Shown in pieces: positions 62,745 to 64,000 of a stretch of 64,000 nt of DNA. The notes under the pieces are model-generated. The model saw nothing but the letters and a program-made list of their open reading frames with translations, was not told where the DNA came from and did no database searches. The stretch is from the NCBI RefSeq assembly GCF_016785945.1, contig NZ_JAEMEF010000001.1, positions 372,001 through 436,000 on the forward strand. The letters are read 5' to 3'. The translations under genes and the position numbers were made by a program. Within the stretch, counting starts at the first letter, position 1. Each line of letters begins with the position of its first letter. Source of the stretch: Olleya sediminilitoris. Lineage in GTDB: Bacteria; Bacteroidota; Bacteroidia; Flavobacteriales; Flavobacteriaceae.

Positions 62745-63857
62745 ATGATGTTGGCAAAAAAATATTTCAATTTTATAGCAATATTAGTTCTGACTTTATT
62801 TTCTTTTTCTGCTTATGGAGAAGAAACTAAACAAGAGCCAGGAAATACAGTGAATACTGCTCAAGAAATCAAAGAGTATATTAAACATCACTTAAAAGAC
62901 TCTCACGATTTTCATTTTTATACAAATAATGAAACAGGTGAACATAGGAGTTTTCCATTACCTGTTATTGTTTGGACTAAAGATGGTTTAAAAACATTTA
63001 TGTCTTCTGCATTTCACCATGATGATAACGGTCAAGTTATTGTTGAAAAAGGTAATGCACGTTTAGTAAAACTTCACAGTAAGATATACCAATTAGATCA
63101 AGGTGCAACCACTGTTGCATTTGATGATGATCACCACCCAACAAATGCACACAAAGTATTAGATTTTTCTATTACTAAATCTGTGTTTGGAATGTTACTT
63201 ACAGGGTTGTTAATGTTGTTAGGTTTTAGTGCCTTAGCAAGAGGTTATAAAAAAGGACATACAGTGCCAAAAGGTGTTGGTCGTATTTTAGAGCCTTTAG
63301 TAATCTACGTAAGAGACGATATTGCTAAGCCAAATATTGGTGAGAAAAAGTACCGTAAGTTTATGGGCTTTTTATTAACTGTGTTTTTCTTTATCTGGAT
63401 ATTAAACTTGTTAGGTTTAACACCATTAGGATTTAACGTAACAGGACAAATTGCAGTAACAGCTTGTTTAGCAATTTTTACAGCAGTAATATATTTATTT
63501 AGCGGAAGTAAAGACTTTTGGAAGCACACATTATGGATGCCTGGTGTGCCAATGATTTTACGTCCAATATTAGCAGTGATAGAGTTAGTTGGTTTTGTAT
63601 TAATTAAACCATTCTCTTTATTAGTACGTTTATTTGCAAACATGACTGCAGGACACTTTGTTGTTATGAGTTTAATTGCTTTAATGATTACAATGAAAGA
63701 ATCTTTTGGAGCAGTAACATCAACAGGTATGTCATTAGTGTTAGCATTATTTATTTCGGTTATCGAAATTTTAGTAGCCTTTTTACAAGCGTTTATTTTC
63801 ACGATGTTATCATCGTTATTTATAGGTATGGCAGTTGAAGAACATGACCATCATTAA
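62745..63857 (+). CDS. atpB: F0F1 ATP synthase subunit a
   Basis: The 370-residue subunit has a cleaved signal peptide (about 1-25, ending SAYG-EE) and a His-rich periplasmic extension (about 30-140, with HHLKDSHDFHF and DDDHHPTNAHK) that is common in Bacteroidota. Five or six membrane helices follow. The essential arginine is R295 in LLVRLFANMTAGH. Either of the first two methionines can be the start. It forms the proton half-channel with subunit c. The next gene is atpE. Confidence 0.95.
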   Translation: MMLAKKYFNFIAILVLTLFSFSAYGEETKQEPGNTVNTAQEIKEYIKHHLKDSHDFHFYTNNETGEHRSFPLPVIVWTKDGLKTFMSSAFHHDDNGQVIVEKGNARLVKLHSKIYQLDQGATTVAFDDDHHPTNAHKVLDFSITKSVFGMLLTGLLMLLGFSALARGYKKGHTVPKGVGRILEPLVIYVRDDIAKPNIGEKKYRKFMGFLLTVFFFIWILNLLGLTPLGFNVTGQIAVTACLAIFTAVIYLFSGSKDFWKHTLWMPGVPMILRPILAVIELVGFVLIKPFSLLVRLFANMTAGHFVVMSLIALMITMKESFGAVTSTGMSLVLALFISVIEILVAFLQAFIFTMLSSLFIGMAVEEHDHH

Positions 63858-63885
63858 TAAGAATTTGTTTAATTAATATTTATAA

Positions 63886-64000
<115 letters not shown>

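Noticed and set aside
63305-63802. 165-codon open frame on the minus strand
   Set aside because: Antisense shadow of atpB; its sequence mirrors the membrane helices of subunit a and has no own start signals.

Overview
The window is AT-rich (roughly two thirds A+T by eye), densely coding and, apart from a decayed first 1.4 kb, without phage, transposon, CRISPR or tRNA/rRNA signals. Gene content points to a marine-type Flavobacteriaceae (Bacteroidota): SprE/PorW of the type IX secretion and gliding machinery, GLPGLI and DUF4837 proteins, flavobacterial DUFs (6341, 6427, 6168, 5687, 6909), an ATP synthase subunit a with a long periplasmic extension, and promoters of the Bacteroidota type (TTG about 19 nt before TAnnTTTG). 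The genus cannot be settled from the sequence; Olleya, Lacinutrix, Winogradskyella or Psychroserpens relatives would fit.

Layout. 1-1.4 kb: the end of an unidentified gene, a terminator, then a gene-free stretch with frameshifted coding remnants. 1.5-4 kb (minus): holB, a DAG-kinase-like lipid kinase and a DoxX-like protein. 4-9.5 kb (plus): a SPOR-like surface protein, pgk, a LysM lytic transglycosylase and a DUF4837 lipoprotein, then a short tatA on the minus strand. 9.8-14 kb: M23 peptidase, GH3-like protein, DUF6909 protein.

14-43 kb is one large surface-polysaccharide locus. It starts with a Wzz-like chain-length protein and dTDP-L-rhamnose genes. A second block, with a near-consensus promoter, holds gmd, a His-for-Lys ColD-type dehydratase and a Fcl/ColC-type synthase, which together predict GDP-L-colitose. 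Then come Wzx, three Wzy/ligase-like membrane proteins and glycosyltransferases. A third block holds a PglC-like transferase with a KAS III, an SDR and a GNAT; with the aminotransferase and PglF-type dehydratase downstream it predicts a UDP-linked 4-amino-4,6-dideoxy sugar carrying an unusual N-acyl group. The block ends with UDP-glucose dehydrogenase, UDP-xylose synthase, a WcaJ-like transferase and a GT2.

43-47 kb holds a small secreted four-cysteine peptide, a GLPGLI protein and a large outer-membrane barrel; all three have strong hairpins at or near their 5' ends. 47-53.4 kb is housekeeping (CapK-like ligase, purD, upp, DUF4254, GT9). 53.4-53.75 kb holds two tandem copies of what looks like a ~95-nt small RNA gene on the minus strand, each with a -7 box and a terminator. 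53.8-59 kb: a PaaE-like reductase and, divergently, a PadR-controlled ABC exporter operon. 59-64 kb: sprE, a bactofilin, and the start of the ATP synthase operon (atpZ/I, DUF6168, atpB, atpE cut by the window end).

The most interesting items are the tandem small RNA genes, the peptide/GLPGLI/barrel module with its hairpins, the colitose branch and the acyl-sugar module.
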